Below, piece by piece: positions 35,312 to 44,285 of a stretch of DNA of 64,000 nucleotides; positions within the stretch are counted from its first letter, which is position 1; each line of letters opens with the position of its first letter. Source of the DNA: Flammeovirgaceae bacterium UBA2371 (GTDB taxonomy: Bacteria; Bacteroidota; Bacteroidia; Cytophagales; Cyclobacteriaceae); NCBI GenBank assembly GCA_002345965.1, contig DDTF01000027.1:1267-65266 (forward strand), given 5' to 3'. The notes under the pieces were generated by a model. That model was not told where the DNA came from. It saw nothing but the letters and a program-made list of their open reading frames with translations, and did no database searches. The translations under genes and the position numbers were made by a program.

Positions 35312-38099
35312 TGTTATTTCCAAATCGAATTATGAATTTACTTCCTTTATCTTCCTCACTCTCAACTATTATTTTACCTCCCATGGCCTCCACTTGTGTT
35401 TTGGTAATAAAAAGACCAACACCTTTGGCTTCCGCATGCCTATGAAATGTCTTGTGTAAGCCAAATATTTTATTTCCGTGACGCTCAAGATTAATACCTA
35501 AACCGTTGTCAGCAATTGTAAGTACTATTTCATCATTTTCAATAAAGGATTTAATCTGAATCAACGGCCTTCTATCGGGCGAACGATACTTAATGGCATT
35601 GCCCACTAAATTTTGAAAGATACTCTCCAAGTAACCCTTATTGTACAAAATTGTAGGCACTAAAAAATCAAACTCAATGGTTGCTTTTGATTCCTGAATT
35701 TGGGCGGTCATAATTTCAGTAGTCTTTTTTAATATTTTTTCAAATACCAATTCAGAACGCTCCGTGTCCAAATTCTCCTTAATTTTTAGTGCCTCAACCA
35801 GTTCATTCAATGTAGCTGACAAATGATGAATTACCGTTTCAAACTTCTCAAAAATTTCTTTTTTATCTTCCTCATTTTCCACGGTATTATAGATAGCTAA
35901 TAGTGAATTTAAATTGCTTACAGGTGCGCGCAGATTATGAGAAGTAATGTGTGCGAAATTGGCCAGTTGTCTGTTTCGGTTGGTAAGGTCCTCTGCCATC
36001 TCTTCAAGATGTTTTTGCGCAGCGATTCGCTCCGTTACATCACGAATTGCCGCTGAGACCAGTTTTCCTTCTGAGGTTTCAATTGGACTGAGACTGATCT
36101 CTATGGAGAATTCCTGACCATTTTTCTTTACACCAAGTAGTTCCCTGCCTTCACCCATGGGCCTGATCAATGGATTTGCAAAGTAACCCTCCCTATGACC
36201 TACATGCGTATGCTTGAATCTTTGGGGGATTAACATTTCAACCGATTGACCCTCGAGCTCTTCTCTGGAAAAACCAAATAGCCTGATGGTTTGAGAATTT
36301 ACGATTACAATTTTACCATTCTGATCTACTATTACCATTGCATCAGGAGCCGATTCCAAAAGCGACTTAAATTTTTCCTCTGATTTTTTTCGCTCAGAGA
36401 TATCTGTGGCAATCCCCAGAAAACCCGTTATCTCCGTTCCTTCCTTACGAATAGCTGTCACAACCAATTGAACAGGAAATGAGGTCTTATCTTTTCGAAT
36501 GTAAGTCCATTCACGTGATTCAAATTTTCCCTGCTTGGCATATTCTACAAAAACATCAAAGCCCTCTACGCGTTTTCCAAACATCTCACTCAGCTCTTTC
36601 CCTCGCTTCTTAATTTCTTCCTCCGAATGAATGATAGCAGGTGTATGACGACCTATCACTTCGCTTGCTTTGTATCCAAGCAAGGTCTCAGATCCTTTGC
36701 TGAAGTAGGTGATTATTCCAGATGTATCAGTGCCAATGATGGAAACTTGTGATCCCGAATCAAAAATGGCAGACATCTTTAGATTAAGATCTTTGGCTTC
36801 TTCTTCTGCCAGTTTTCTCTTAGTGATATTTTCTATCTGTGAAATAAAGTGAATCGGTTCTCCCAATTCATCTCGCAACAAAGAAACATTTAATAAAACC
36901 CAAACGATACTTCCATTTTTATGAAGATATCGTTTCTCCATTTGATAAGTATTTATCTTATCTTCTAAAACTTGTTTCACCAAATCAAGGTCTGTAGCCA
37001 AATCATCGGGATGAGTAATATCCTGAAACGTCTTTTGAAGCAATTCTTCCTTGCTGTAACCCAGCATTTTAGGAACTTGAGGATTTACCTTAAGCCATTT
37101 TCCCTCCAGCGACACTAATGCCATTCCAATTGCAGAATGCTCAAAAGCTTCCCTAAACTGCTCCAGAGATTGTCTAAGTTCATTTGTCCTTTTCGCAATT
37201 GTATTTTCCAAGGATCTATTTAACTCAATCACTTCTTTTTCTGCTGCTGTTCTATCCTTATCTACAGCATTCAAATTTCTTGCTGTACGCGAAATCAAAA
37301 ACAGTCCCACCAAAGTAAACGATACTGCGAGCAGGGCAATAACAAAATCTACTGTAATCAAATTCTGCTGATACACTTTTTGTCCTAAAAAACCCAGCAC
37401 AATAATCATGAGCATCATAATTGGAAATAATTTCTTTGCCATTAAGTTTCCAATTCTATTACCCACGAAGAGACTTAAAATACCAACAGATGGATTCATG
37501 AAACAGGCTGCAGTGGCCAGTATCAGAAAAATAATCGATGTAGGAAGCGCCATCGATGTAAGGAAGGAGAGTTTATAAAATGCCGGGATATTGTACAAGT
37601 ACCCTAACATGGCAATGAATGAAATACCAATTACTATCTGTAACAGGTTTTGGACTGTCCTTAATATTATTTTCGATTTGGATCGGATTAATAAAAAAGA
37701 AACACTCAGCAGGATAAAGTTGAATGAAGATGTAGTGGCCATGCGACCAGGCGCAACCTTACCTGTCATTCGCGCTGTTTCATCCTTAATAAAGAATTCA
37801 TCTATACCTGCACTAAAGCCAGCCATATCCTGTAGCAATGAAACCGAGGCCAGGAGTAAAACAGGTATAACAGTAAATCGACTAATTTTATAGATATCAG
37901 CTTCTTTTTGAAGAAGGACAAAAGAAATGCCTAATAGGATGAAACAAATTGAATTATTGAATTTCATGGATGGAAAACCGGGGACGATACTTTTAAGGAT
38001 AGGTTCATCCAGTATCCAACCTGACAGAACAGCCATTCCCAGGAAGACAATAAAATATCCTGCTACTAATAATTTTATTTTTATTGATTTTTGATTCAT
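35304..38099 (-). CDS. Membrane sensor histidine kinase with three PAS domains
   Basis: The 931-residue kinase has an N-terminal part with about seven or eight hydrophobic segments (residues 8-280), for example LVAGYFIVFLGMAVLSGWIL and LFPIMMLMIIVLGFLG. A coiled stretch leads to three PAS domains with PAC-like ends (about 315-440, 441-565, 567-690), for example SLEGKWLKVNPQVPKMLGYS, GIITYFSKGSETLLGY and GKIVIVNSQTIRLFGF. The phosphorylated His is in HITSHNLRAPVSNL, and the ATPase part has NLVGNAIKYRS and ADNGLGINL with GVGLFITK. The membrane part may sense a lipid or redox cue, but no known sensor domain was recognised. The ATG at 38099 is the start; the response regulator follows directly. 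Confidence 0.9.
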   Translation of the reverse strand: MNQKSIKIKLLVAGYFIVFLGMAVLSGWILDEPILKSIVPGFPSMKFNNSICFILLGISFVLLQKEADIYKISRFTVIPVLLLASVSLLQDMAGFSAGIDEFFIKDETARMTGKVAPGRMATTSSFNFILLSVSFLLIRSKSKIILRTVQNLLQIVIGISFIAMLGYLYNIPAFYKLSFLTSMALPTSIIFLILATAACFMNPSVGILSLFVGNRIGNLMAKKLFPIMMLMIIVLGFLGQKVYQQNLITVDFVIALLAVSFTLVGLFLISRTARNLNAVDKDRTAAEKEVIELNRSLENTIAKRTNELRQSLEQFREAFEHSAIGMALVSLEGKWLKVNPQVPKMLGYSKEELLQKTFQDITHPDDLATDLDLVKQVLEDKINTYQMEKRYLHKNGSIVWVLLNVSLLRDELGEPIHFISQIENITKRKLAEEEAKDLNLKMSAIFDSGSQVSIIGTDTSGIITYFSKGSETLLGYKASEVIGRHTPAIIHSEEEIKKRGKELSEMFGKRVEGFDVFVEYAKQGKFESREWTYIRKDKTSFPVQLVVTAIRKEGTEITGFLGIATDISERKKSEEKFKSLLESAPDAMVIVDQNGKIVIVNSQTIRLFGFSREELEGQSVEMLIPQRFKHTHVGHREGYFANPLIRPMGEGRELLGVKKNGQEFSIEISLSPIETSEGKLVSAAIRDVTERIAAQKHLEEMAEDLTNRNRQLANFAHITSHNLRAPVSNLNSLLAIYNTVENEEDKKEIFEKFETVIHHLSATLNELVEALKIKENLDTERSELVFEKILKKTTEIMTAQIQESKATIEFDFLVPTILYNKGYLESIFQNLVGNAIKYRSPDRRPLIQIKSFIENDEIVLTIADNGLGINLERHGNKIFGLHKTFHRHAEAKGVGLFITKTQVEAMGGKIIVESEEDKGSKFIIRFGNNND

Positions 38100-38314
38100 G
38101 AAACTCTTAAGATCCAAGTTAATAATTACGGTGTTGACATTTAATACTAGTCAAATGACAATTGCATCAAGTCAGCACGGATGTAATAAACTCAGGATAA
38201 TATAGTGAAATTGACAGGAAGCATATAGGTGAGGAAACCCATTCCTTTAACAGACAATAAATCTAACTACAATCGAAATTAGCTTTTAAAGCCCAATACC
38301 CTCAGAAAATATCT

Positions 38315-39109
38315 TTACACTGCAATTGGCGCTTTAATACCTGGGTGAGATTGATAATTCAAAATTTCAAAATCCTCAAACTGATATTCAAAAAGTGAAT
38401 TGGGCCGCCCTTTGATCTTCAATTGTGGCAGTGAATAGGGAGCCCTTGAAAGTTGGGTCTTTGCTTGCTCCATGTGATTGGTATATAAATGTACGTCTCC
38501 ACCCGTCCAGACAAATTCACCAACCTCCAAATCACATTGCTGTGCTACCATGTGAGTGAGCAATGCATAGGAAGCAATATTGAAAGGTACACCAAGAAAG
38601 TAATCGGCACTGCGCTGATACAGCTGACAGGATAGTTTTCCTTCTGCTACATAAAACTGAAACAATGCGTGGCAGGGAGGTAGCGCCATCTTATCGACTT
38701 CAGCGGGGTTCCATGCAGAAACAATGTGCCTTCTGGAGTCGGGCTTGTTTTTAATTTGTTCCAGCACTTTTGAAATCTGGTCTATCGATTCGCCATTGGG
38801 AGCTGGCCAACTCCGCCATTGGCTGCCATACACCGGTCCCAATTCTCCATTTTCATCCGCCCATTCATCCCATATGGATACGCCATTGTCTTTGAGGTAT
38901 TTGATGTTGGTATCTCCGTTGAGAAACCATAACAGTTCATAAATAATTGACCGCAGGTGCAATTTTTTGGTGGTCACTAAGGGAAAACCATCTTGTAAAT
39001 TAAATCTCAGCTGTCTTCCAAATACCGACAATGTGCCCGTACCGGTTCGATCGGTCTTTTTGGCTCCGTTGTCCAAAATATCCTGCATTAAAGAGAGGTA
39101 TTGCTTCAT
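38315..39109 (-). CDS. thyA: Thymidylate synthase
   Basis: ThyA methylates dUMP to dTMP with methylene-tetrahydrofolate in the cytoplasm. The 264-residue protein has the same length as the E. coli enzyme. The nucleophile Cys146 is in ALPPCHALFQFYV, and SRRHIVSAWNP carries the Arg residues that bind phosphate. GPVYGSQWRSWPAPN, YFLGVPFNIASYALL and the C-terminal APIAV (folate contact) are all conserved. A perfect TAnnTTTG box on the minus strand lies 20 bases upstream of the start. The gene is monocistronic: a terminator of the upstream lipoprotein gene stands between them. Confidence 0.98.
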   Translation of the reverse strand: MKQYLSLMQDILDNGAKKTDRTGTGTLSVFGRQLRFNLQDGFPLVTTKKLHLRSIIYELLWFLNGDTNIKYLKDNGVSIWDEWADENGELGPVYGSQWRSWPAPNGESIDQISKVLEQIKNKPDSRRHIVSAWNPAEVDKMALPPCHALFQFYVAEGKLSCQLYQRSADYFLGVPFNIASYALLTHMVAQQCDLEVGEFVWTGGDVHLYTNHMEQAKTQLSRAPYSLPQLKIKGRPNSLFEYQFEDFEILNYQSHPGIKAPIAV

Positions 39110-39128
39110 TTCGATTGTAGTGGTTACG

Positions 39129-39136
39129 CAAATATA
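39129..39136 (-). promoter_or_regulatory. Bacteroidota-type -7 box upstream of thyA
   Basis: The minus strand reads TATATTTG, an exact TAnnTTTG -7 element, about 20 bases before the thyA ATG. No clear TTTG -33 element was seen at the usual spacing, so this is a tentative promoter. Confidence 0.35.
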
Positions 39137-39194
39137 AGGGTTTACCTTTTCAGCGGTTAGCCTTTAAGACTCGAAAATGAGGTAACTATTTATC

Positions 39195-39238
39195 AAAAAA
39201 AAGAAAAGCCTCCCTTGCTTGCGCAAAGGAGGCCTTTT
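39195..39238 (-). terminator. Strong rho-independent terminator between the lipoprotein gene and thyA
   Basis: On the minus strand an 11-bp stem (arms GCCTCCCTTGC at 39208-39218 and GCAAAGGAGGC at 39223-39233, one mismatch, 4-nt loop) is followed by TTTTCTTTTTTTT. It ends the transcript of the lipoprotein gene (39265-40155) before thyA. Confidence 0.88.
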
Positions 39239-39264
39239 ACCCATCCCCTCAATCCATCTCAACC

Positions 39265-40155
39265 TTAAACGTTACCTTTCACCTCAACTTCTTTGGATTC
39301 TCCATTGATGGTAATGGTTACTATTTTATCGCAAGTACCATTTCCATAATCAATTGTCAACTGACGATTTTCTGTGGTTAGCAATTTTACTCCGGCCACC
39401 GGCATGAAAATACGGCTGCTAATTGCACATTCTCTTTTGAAAATCAACGCTTCTGTTATCTCCATAGTATATGAAACACCATTTCTATTTGTGCCCGCTG
39501 CAGTACCCGTTACTCGCCACTCATCGTTAACAGGATTGCTGGCTCTGATCCACTCACGTTTTCTGTTGGATTCACGTGTGGCAAATGTTTCATCAGGCCA
39601 GGTAGCCTTACCTCCTACTACCACAATGGTAAATGAAGGATGTTCTTCCAGGCTGTCGCTGGCATTGGTAACCGTACGAACACCTTCAATTTTGATGTCG
39701 TTGATAGAGTAACCATCAAAAGTGGTAACAATGGATGAACCTGGAAAAAATCTCCTTCCATCATAAGTGATGATAATTTTTCCCTTACGCACATTTCCTC
39801 TTTTGTCTACACATCCATCATCACCAAAGTCAATGGTAATTACACCTTTAGGATGTGAAGGTTTGCTGTCGTCAGCTACATCAATTGTTACTTCAGCGCA
39901 CTCTAACCTGAAGTCACTGATGATAATTTTTCTGCCACCTGTTGAAGTTTTACCTCCGTCCACAGTAGCATTGTCGCTGGCCACCGCCACTACTGATAGG
40001 TCATCCGCATCTTCAAAGTAGGAGTCGGTGACTGCCTCGTTTTCAACGCTAACCTCATCGGTATTGCTTATTTCCAAAATCCCGCTCTCATCGCAGGAAA
40101 ACATCGTGATTAACACCAGAATTAAACCGAGTGTATACTTTTTCGTTGTTTGCAT
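39265..40155 (-). CDS. Secreted lipoprotein with repeated TIDYG-type motifs, function unknown
   Basis: This 296-residue protein has a lipoprotein signal ending in a lipobox (LITMFSC, Cys about residue 21). The region after it is acidic. Two blocks share a motif: ITIDFGDDGCVDKRGNVRKG followed by IIITYDG (about 105-135), and LTIDYGNGTCDKIVTITING near the C-terminus. Between them lie charged beta-rich segments. Similar motif-sharing lipoproteins occur widely in Bacteroidota, but I recognise no function. It is anchored in a membrane leaflet. It is transcribed alone, ending at a strong terminator, and its start region is divergent from the DUF4159 gene. Confidence 0.75.
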   Translation of the reverse strand: MQTTKKYTLGLILVLITMFSCDESGILEISNTDEVSVENEAVTDSYFEDADDLSVVAVASDNATVDGGKTSTGGRKIIISDFRLECAEVTIDVADDSKPSHPKGVITIDFGDDGCVDKRGNVRKGKIIITYDGRRFFPGSSIVTTFDGYSINDIKIEGVRTVTNASDSLEEHPSFTIVVVGGKATWPDETFATRESNRKREWIRASNPVNDEWRVTGTAAGTNRNGVSYTMEITEALIFKRECAISSRIFMPVAGVKLLTTENRQLTIDYGNGTCDKIVTITINGESKEVEVKGNV

Positions 40156-40238
40156 ATAGATTGATATGTTTGTTTATAGTGCTTAGAGCCTGAAACATCT
40201 TCAGGGTTTAATGCCCATTGATAATTATTTTCAAAATA

Positions 40239-40910
40239 ATGAGGGTTTACCACGTATATACCATTTTCTTCCTGTTCATAACCGGTTTTATGGCCATTTC
40301 ACAGGATTCATTGGCCCAATTAAAAATTGCAAAATTGAAGTATAACGGTGGAGGCGACTGGTATGCCAATAAAACAGCATTACCTAACCTGATTGAATTC
40401 TGCAACCGGGAATTAGGAACGAACCTGGCTCCGGATGAAGATAATGTAGAAGTGGGCAGCCCCGATCTGTTCTCCTATCCATACGTTTATATGACCGGGC
40501 ACGGCAACGTGGTATTCTCTTCAGAAGATGCCGCCAATCTCAGAAATTATTTAATCGGAGGTGGATTTTTACACGTTGACGACAATTACGGAATGGATAA
40601 ATTCATCCGTATTGAATTAAAGAAGGTGTTTCCTGAACTGGAACTGGTTGAAATTCCTTTTGATCATCCTATCTACCATCAGAAATTTAAATTCATCAAC
40701 GGACTTCCCAAAATTCATGAGCACGATGGGAAGCAGGCCCAGGGATTTGGTCTTTTTTATGAAGGCAGATTAGTGTTGTTCTACTCCTACGAATGTGATT
40801 TGGGAAATGGCTGGGAAGACAGGCGCATCCACAATGACCCGGAGGCCAAAAGACAGGAAGCCCTGAAAATGGGTGCCAATATCCTCTCCTACTGCTTTAC
40901 AAGTTATTGA
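40239..40910 (+). CDS. DUF4159 family exported protein
   Basis: The 223-residue protein has a signal peptide (IFFLFITGFMAISQ). The mature part matches DUF4159: AKLKYNGGGDWYANKTALPN, NYLIGGGFLHVDDNYGMDKF (about 120-139), and a C-terminal ECDLGNGWEDRRIHNDPEAK. The fold resembles a class I glutamine amidotransferase or beta-galactosidase-trimerisation type Rossmann domain, but the catalytic triad is not evident. In Bacteroidota it often neighbours TldD/PmbA or MoxR-type genes; none is present. The ATG at 40239 is used instead of a TTG at 40218, because it starts the signal peptide. Function unknown. Confidence 0.85.
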   Translation: MRVYHVYTIFFLFITGFMAISQDSLAQLKIAKLKYNGGGDWYANKTALPNLIEFCNRELGTNLAPDEDNVEVGSPDLFSYPYVYMTGHGNVVFSSEDAANLRNYLIGGGFLHVDDNYGMDKFIRIELKKVFPELELVEIPFDHPIYHQKFKFINGLPKIHEHDGKQAQGFGLFYEGRLVLFYSYECDLGNGWEDRRIHNDPEAKRQEALKMGANILSYCFTSY

Positions 40911-40956
40911 TTATTAATCGTTTGTATAATTTTTGATTTTTTGATTTGCACTTTAT

Positions 40957-40972
40957 AACTAAATATTTAGTT
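40957..40972. promoter_or_regulatory. Operator-like perfect 16-bp palindrome upstream of blaI-type regulator
   Basis: AACTAAATATTTAGTT is a perfect dyad centred at 40964/40965. It shares AACT-N8-AGTT and most inner bases with the dyad at 40997-41012, with centres 40 bases apart. It is a likely binding site for the BlaI-type repressor encoded directly downstream (autoregulation, inferred). Confidence 0.65.
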
Positions 40973-40996
40973 TTACAACGTAACGCATAGTTATAA

Positions 40997-41012
40997 AACT
41001 TAATCGATAGTT
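40997..41012. promoter_or_regulatory. Second operator-like dyad ending at the start codon of the blaI-type gene
   Basis: AACTTAATCGATAGTT has the same 16-base span and AACT/AGTT ends as the site at 40957-40972, 12 of 16 positions identical. Its last base touches the ATG at 41013, so a bound repressor would block transcription early. Two sites about four helical turns apart suit a dimer pair. Confidence 0.6.
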
Positions 41013-41390
41013 ATGGAGATGAAAGAGCTTACCAAAGCAGAAGATCAAATCATGCAGATTTTGTGGAAACTTGAAAAGGCATTTGTAAAAGACATTATTG
41101 ATCAATTTCCAAATCCAAAACCAGCCTACAATACTGTTTCAACAATTGTTAGAATTCTGGAGAAGAAAGGTTTTATCGGGTATAAGGCTTACGGTAAAAC
41201 ACATGAATACTACCCGCTTATTACAAAAGAGAATTACACAAGGTTCTATTTGAACAATATGGTGACCGGGTATTTCAATGGATCATTTCAAAATCTGGTA
41301 TCGTTTTTCGCCAAAGAGAACAAAATGAAAGTGCAAGATATCGATCAGCTGGTAGCAGCATTGGAAAAAATTAAAAGTAATAAGCCATGA
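41013..41390 (+). CDS. BlaI/MecI/CopY-type winged-helix repressor
   Basis: This 125-residue regulator has the BlaI fold. The N-terminal helix-turn-helix includes LTKAEDQIMQILWKLEKAFV, then KPAYNTVSTIVRILEKKGFIGYKAYGKTHEYYPLI (recognition helix and wing). A C-terminal dimerisation helix (about 75-125) follows. BlaI family members repress until cleaved by a partner M56 peptidase; the partner gene overlaps its stop by 4 bases. Two matching dyads stand directly upstream. The regulon may involve cell-envelope or antibiotic stress, but no beta-lactamase gene is present here. Confidence 0.94.
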   Translation: MEMKELTKAEDQIMQILWKLEKAFVKDIIDQFPNPKPAYNTVSTIVRILEKKGFIGYKAYGKTHEYYPLITKENYTRFYLNNMVTGYFNGSFQNLVSFFAKENKMKVQDIDQLVAALEKIKSNKP

Positions 41391-43123
41391 ATGAATTGAT
41401 CAACTACTTCATCGAAGCCAATGCCGGTTTGGTATTTTTTTATTTGATCTACTGGGCTGTGCTTCGCAATGAAAATCAATTTTCACTGAACCGTATCTAT
41501 CTGTTGAGTAGCTTGATGGCTTCTCTCCTATTCCCCCTTATTACAATTGGGACTGATACGCCATTTATTCCAAGCCTAAGTAAAGCTGTTTCGGCCACAT
41601 GGCTTCCTGAAGCAATTGTTTACAGTAACGGCATCGCCTCATCAACTAAGAATAACCTGACATCCTATAATTGGAGCTGGATTAGCCATTTGTACATATT
41701 CATTGCTGCTATTCTATTCATTCTGTTTATGGTAAGAATAGCATCTCTGGTAAAGCTCTTTAAGCATTCTCAACGCTACACTTGGAAAACATACACCATT
41801 GTGGAATCCAATGAAATTAAAGGCATCTTTTCATTTTTCAATTTCATTTTCTTTAATCCTGTTCTTCCGCTTAATGAAGCTGATAAGCAGGAAATATTGA
41901 GACATGAAGAAGTTCACATCCAAAGACTTCACTCATTAGACATTATTTTGATTCAGATGATTGGAATTTTATTCTGGTTCAACCCAATTGTCAGAAGCTA
42001 TAAGAAATCCCTCGTTCAACTTCATGAATTTGAAGCCGATGCGCGCTCGGTTGAAGAACATGAAGTAGATCGGTACTGTCACTTACTGGCGAAGGTGGCA
42101 TTACATAACAATGGATACGTACTCGCCAATCACTTTACTAATTCATTTACCTTAAAACGAATTACAATGATGAAGACCATTAAAACAAAAATAAAAAACT
42201 GGAAAATAATGATGTTGGGCGTCACCCTGATGCTTTTCTTCCTAGCAGTGTCCTGCCAGGATCAAATTAAAAATGAGTTGGAAAGCAGTTCCATCACTCA
42301 GGTGGCTGATTATCCTGCAGTTGTGAAAGCAGACATAGCTAAGTGGGAGAATAAATTCCCAGGTTCCAAATTCAACTACTTGGAAGGACCTTCTGATGAA
42401 GTAAAGAAGAAACTGGATACTTTTTCTGGCACAGTTGCAATTCTAAATACTTACCCTTACCCGGAAAAAGGGCTTATTGGAATTTTGACAAGAGATATTT
42501 CAAAGTTTGATCTGAAAGACGATAATGAAGTATTTACCATCGTAGAGGAATCAGCACGTCCAAAAGAAGGTATTGAAGCATATTATCAAAAGTTAAGCTC
42601 CCAATTAATTTATCCAGACGATGCAAAAAAGAAAGGTATAGAAGGTAAAGTTTATGTTGAATTTGTTGTGGATACGGATGGAACAGTACTCGATCCTCAT
42701 GTGTTGAAAGGGGATTATGAAAGTTTAAATAATGAAGCTGTCAGAGTTGTTGGTCTTTCTAACGCATGGGTGCCTGGCAAACAACGAGGAAAAGCTGTAA
42801 AACAAAGAATGGTTCTGCCTATTGCTTTCAAGTTGAATGAGCAGGGAGAAAAGTCATTTAGCTTCGATACCATTATTGAAGGAAAAGGGCAAAACATGAG
42901 AGTAACTGGAAATAAGATTGCTATCGATGGTGAGCAATATATGGTTGGTCAGGTATTTAATGAAGAAGGTAAACCTACAGCTGGGATGAATATAGTACTA
43001 GAAGGAACTAACAACGGAACAGTGAGCGATAGAGATGGGAGCTACCATCTTAAATTAAGTGACTCCAATGGCAGGGTAGTTTTTTCCTTTGTAGGATACG
43101 AAACCAGGTATATCTCCTTTTAA
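41387..43123 (+). CDS. BlaR1-like M56 membrane peptidase with TonB-like and CarboxypepD_reg-like C-terminus
   Basis: The 578-residue protein starts with three hydrophobic segments and an M56 zinc peptidase: His173-Glu174-x-x-His177 in RHEEVHIQRLHSLD and a downstream Glu in HEFEADARSVEE. A fourth transmembrane helix is at about 273-289. The periplasmic part contains a TonB C-terminal-like region (about 395-480: DDAKKKGIEGKVYVEFVVD, AWVPGKQRGKAVKQRMVLP) and a final carboxypeptidase-D regulatory-like fold (about 523-578, GTVSDRDGSYHLKL). BlaR1-type peptidases sense a ligand outside and cleave their repressor inside. Here the usual penicillin-binding sensor is replaced by TonB-like modules. It overlaps the repressor gene by ATGA. 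Confidence 0.92.
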   Translation: MNELINYFIEANAGLVFFYLIYWAVLRNENQFSLNRIYLLSSLMASLLFPLITIGTDTPFIPSLSKAVSATWLPEAIVYSNGIASSTKNNLTSYNWSWISHLYIFIAAILFILFMVRIASLVKLFKHSQRYTWKTYTIVESNEIKGIFSFFNFIFFNPVLPLNEADKQEILRHEEVHIQRLHSLDIILIQMIGILFWFNPIVRSYKKSLVQLHEFEADARSVEEHEVDRYCHLLAKVALHNNGYVLANHFTNSFTLKRITMMKTIKTKIKNWKIMMLGVTLMLFFLAVSCQDQIKNELESSSITQVADYPAVVKADIAKWENKFPGSKFNYLEGPSDEVKKKLDTFSGTVAILNTYPYPEKGLIGILTRDISKFDLKDDNEVFTIVEESARPKEGIEAYYQKLSSQLIYPDDAKKKGIEGKVYVEFVVDTDGTVLDPHVLKGDYESLNNEAVRVVGLSNAWVPGKQRGKAVKQRMVLPIAFKLNEQGEKSFSFDTIIEGKGQNMRVTGNKIAIDGEQYMVGQVFNEEGKPTAGMNIVLEGTNNGTVSDRDGSYHLKLSDSNGRVVFSFVGYETRYISF

Positions 43124-43131
43124 GAAAAGTT

Positions 43132-43165
43132 CAGGCTGCTTCAAATCATCGAAGCAGCCTGTTTT
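43132..43165 (+). terminator. Terminator between the convergent M56 and TlpA-like genes
   Basis: A perfect 11-bp stem (CAGGCTGCTTC, 43132-43142; GAAGCAGCCTG, 43151-43161) with an 8-nt loop is followed by TTTT (43162-43165). On the minus strand it is followed by AACTTTTCTT, so it may also end the TlpA-like transcript, whose stop codon is inside the tail. Confidence 0.8.
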
Positions 43166-44285
43166 ACATTCCTAAAACTTCTTCCAATTTTCTTTCAAGC
43201 CCCTTACCTCTCAGGTTCTTTCCAATTATTATTCCATCCGGATCTACCAATACAGAAAAAGGTATGGCGTTGATATTGTAAAGTATAGCAGCTTCAGAGT
43301 TAAAATATTTCAAATCGGAAACATGGGTCCACACCAGTCCATCTTCCTCAATGCCCTGAAGCCAGTCCTCCTTGGTACGATCCAATGATACTCCAAATAC
43401 CTCAAATCCTTTATCATTGTACTTGTGGTACATCCTTACCACATTGGGATTTTCTTGTCTGCAAGGGCCACACCATTTGGCCCAAAAATCGACCAATACG
43501 TAATTCCCTCTCAAGGATGAAAGGCTCACTACCTTGCCTTCCGGGTTGGGTAATGAAATTTCCGGAGCAGGCTGTCCTACAGCCAATACCTTCATCTTTT
43601 CAACAGTGGCAATAAATTCTTTGGCCAATGCATAATCTGGCCACTCTTGCTTTAGCTCATCGGCTACATGCAAATACAAATCGAAATATCTGTCCCTATC
43701 CAAGAAATTGGAAGCTGTCAGTAAATTGATGACTGCTACTGATGGGCCTTGTTCTTTCAACAAAGCGGCAACTTTATCAATACCCTGATTGTATACCGCC
43801 ATGTACTCCTCTTGTATTTCTTCCATACGGGCTTTATCATTGAGGGCCCTGGCCTTATTGAATTCATCGTTAAGCTCAACCATTCTCGGATTTTGCTGAT
43901 TTTCAGCAGTAATCTCCTGTACTTTATTAACCAAATCCATATCCGGAGATCCTTTGATTTCTACAAACCCATTGGGGTCATTGCCATCAACATTTACTTC
44001 AATATCGCTCTTGTCAATAATGAAGTCAACAAATTGAGTACCATAGAAATTAAGCCGATAGTATCCTGGCTCCTCTATTCTCACTTTTTGGCTGTACGTA
44101 TAATCTTTGTTGAGTTCAATTATCTGCTCTTTACCTTCAGTAATCACATTCAATTGCTCTAGTTTGATTACTCCATTGGCCTGAGGAAAACCTACCGTAC
44201 CATGCAACGTCACCTGCCAACCTTTTTCTGATTCACAACTGAACGATACCCATGCTATAAATCCAATGAGAAACAACTTTTTCAT
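43164..44285 (-). CDS. TlpA-like thioredoxin-fold lipoprotein with N-terminal DUF4369-like domain
   Basis: This 373-residue protein has a lipobox (SFSC, Cys about residue 17). An N-terminal beta-rich DUF4369-like domain follows (about 20-110), with a helical linker, and then the thioredoxin domain (about 230-373: VGQPAPEISLPNPEGKVVSL). The active site is WAKWCGPCRQ (a CxxC), with a cis-proline in INAIPFSVLVDPDG. Such proteins reduce or exchange disulfides in the periplasm. The gene is the last in an operon with alaS and gatB; its ATG overlaps the gatB stop by four bases, so expression is coupled to the translation genes. Confidence 0.9.
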   Translation of the reverse strand: MKKLFLIGFIAWVSFSCESEKGWQVTLHGTVGFPQANGVIKLEQLNVITEGKEQIIELNKDYTYSQKVRIEEPGYYRLNFYGTQFVDFIIDKSDIEVNVDGNDPNGFVEIKGSPDMDLVNKVQEITAENQQNPRMVELNDEFNKARALNDKARMEEIQEEYMAVYNQGIDKVAALLKEQGPSVAVINLLTASNFLDRDRYFDLYLHVADELKQEWPDYALAKEFIATVEKMKVLAVGQPAPEISLPNPEGKVVSLSSLRGNYVLVDFWAKWCGPCRQENPNVVRMYHKYNDKGFEVFGVSLDRTKEDWLQGIEEDGLVWTHVSDLKYFNSEAAILYNINAIPFSVLVDPDGIIIGKNLRGKGLERKLEEVLGM

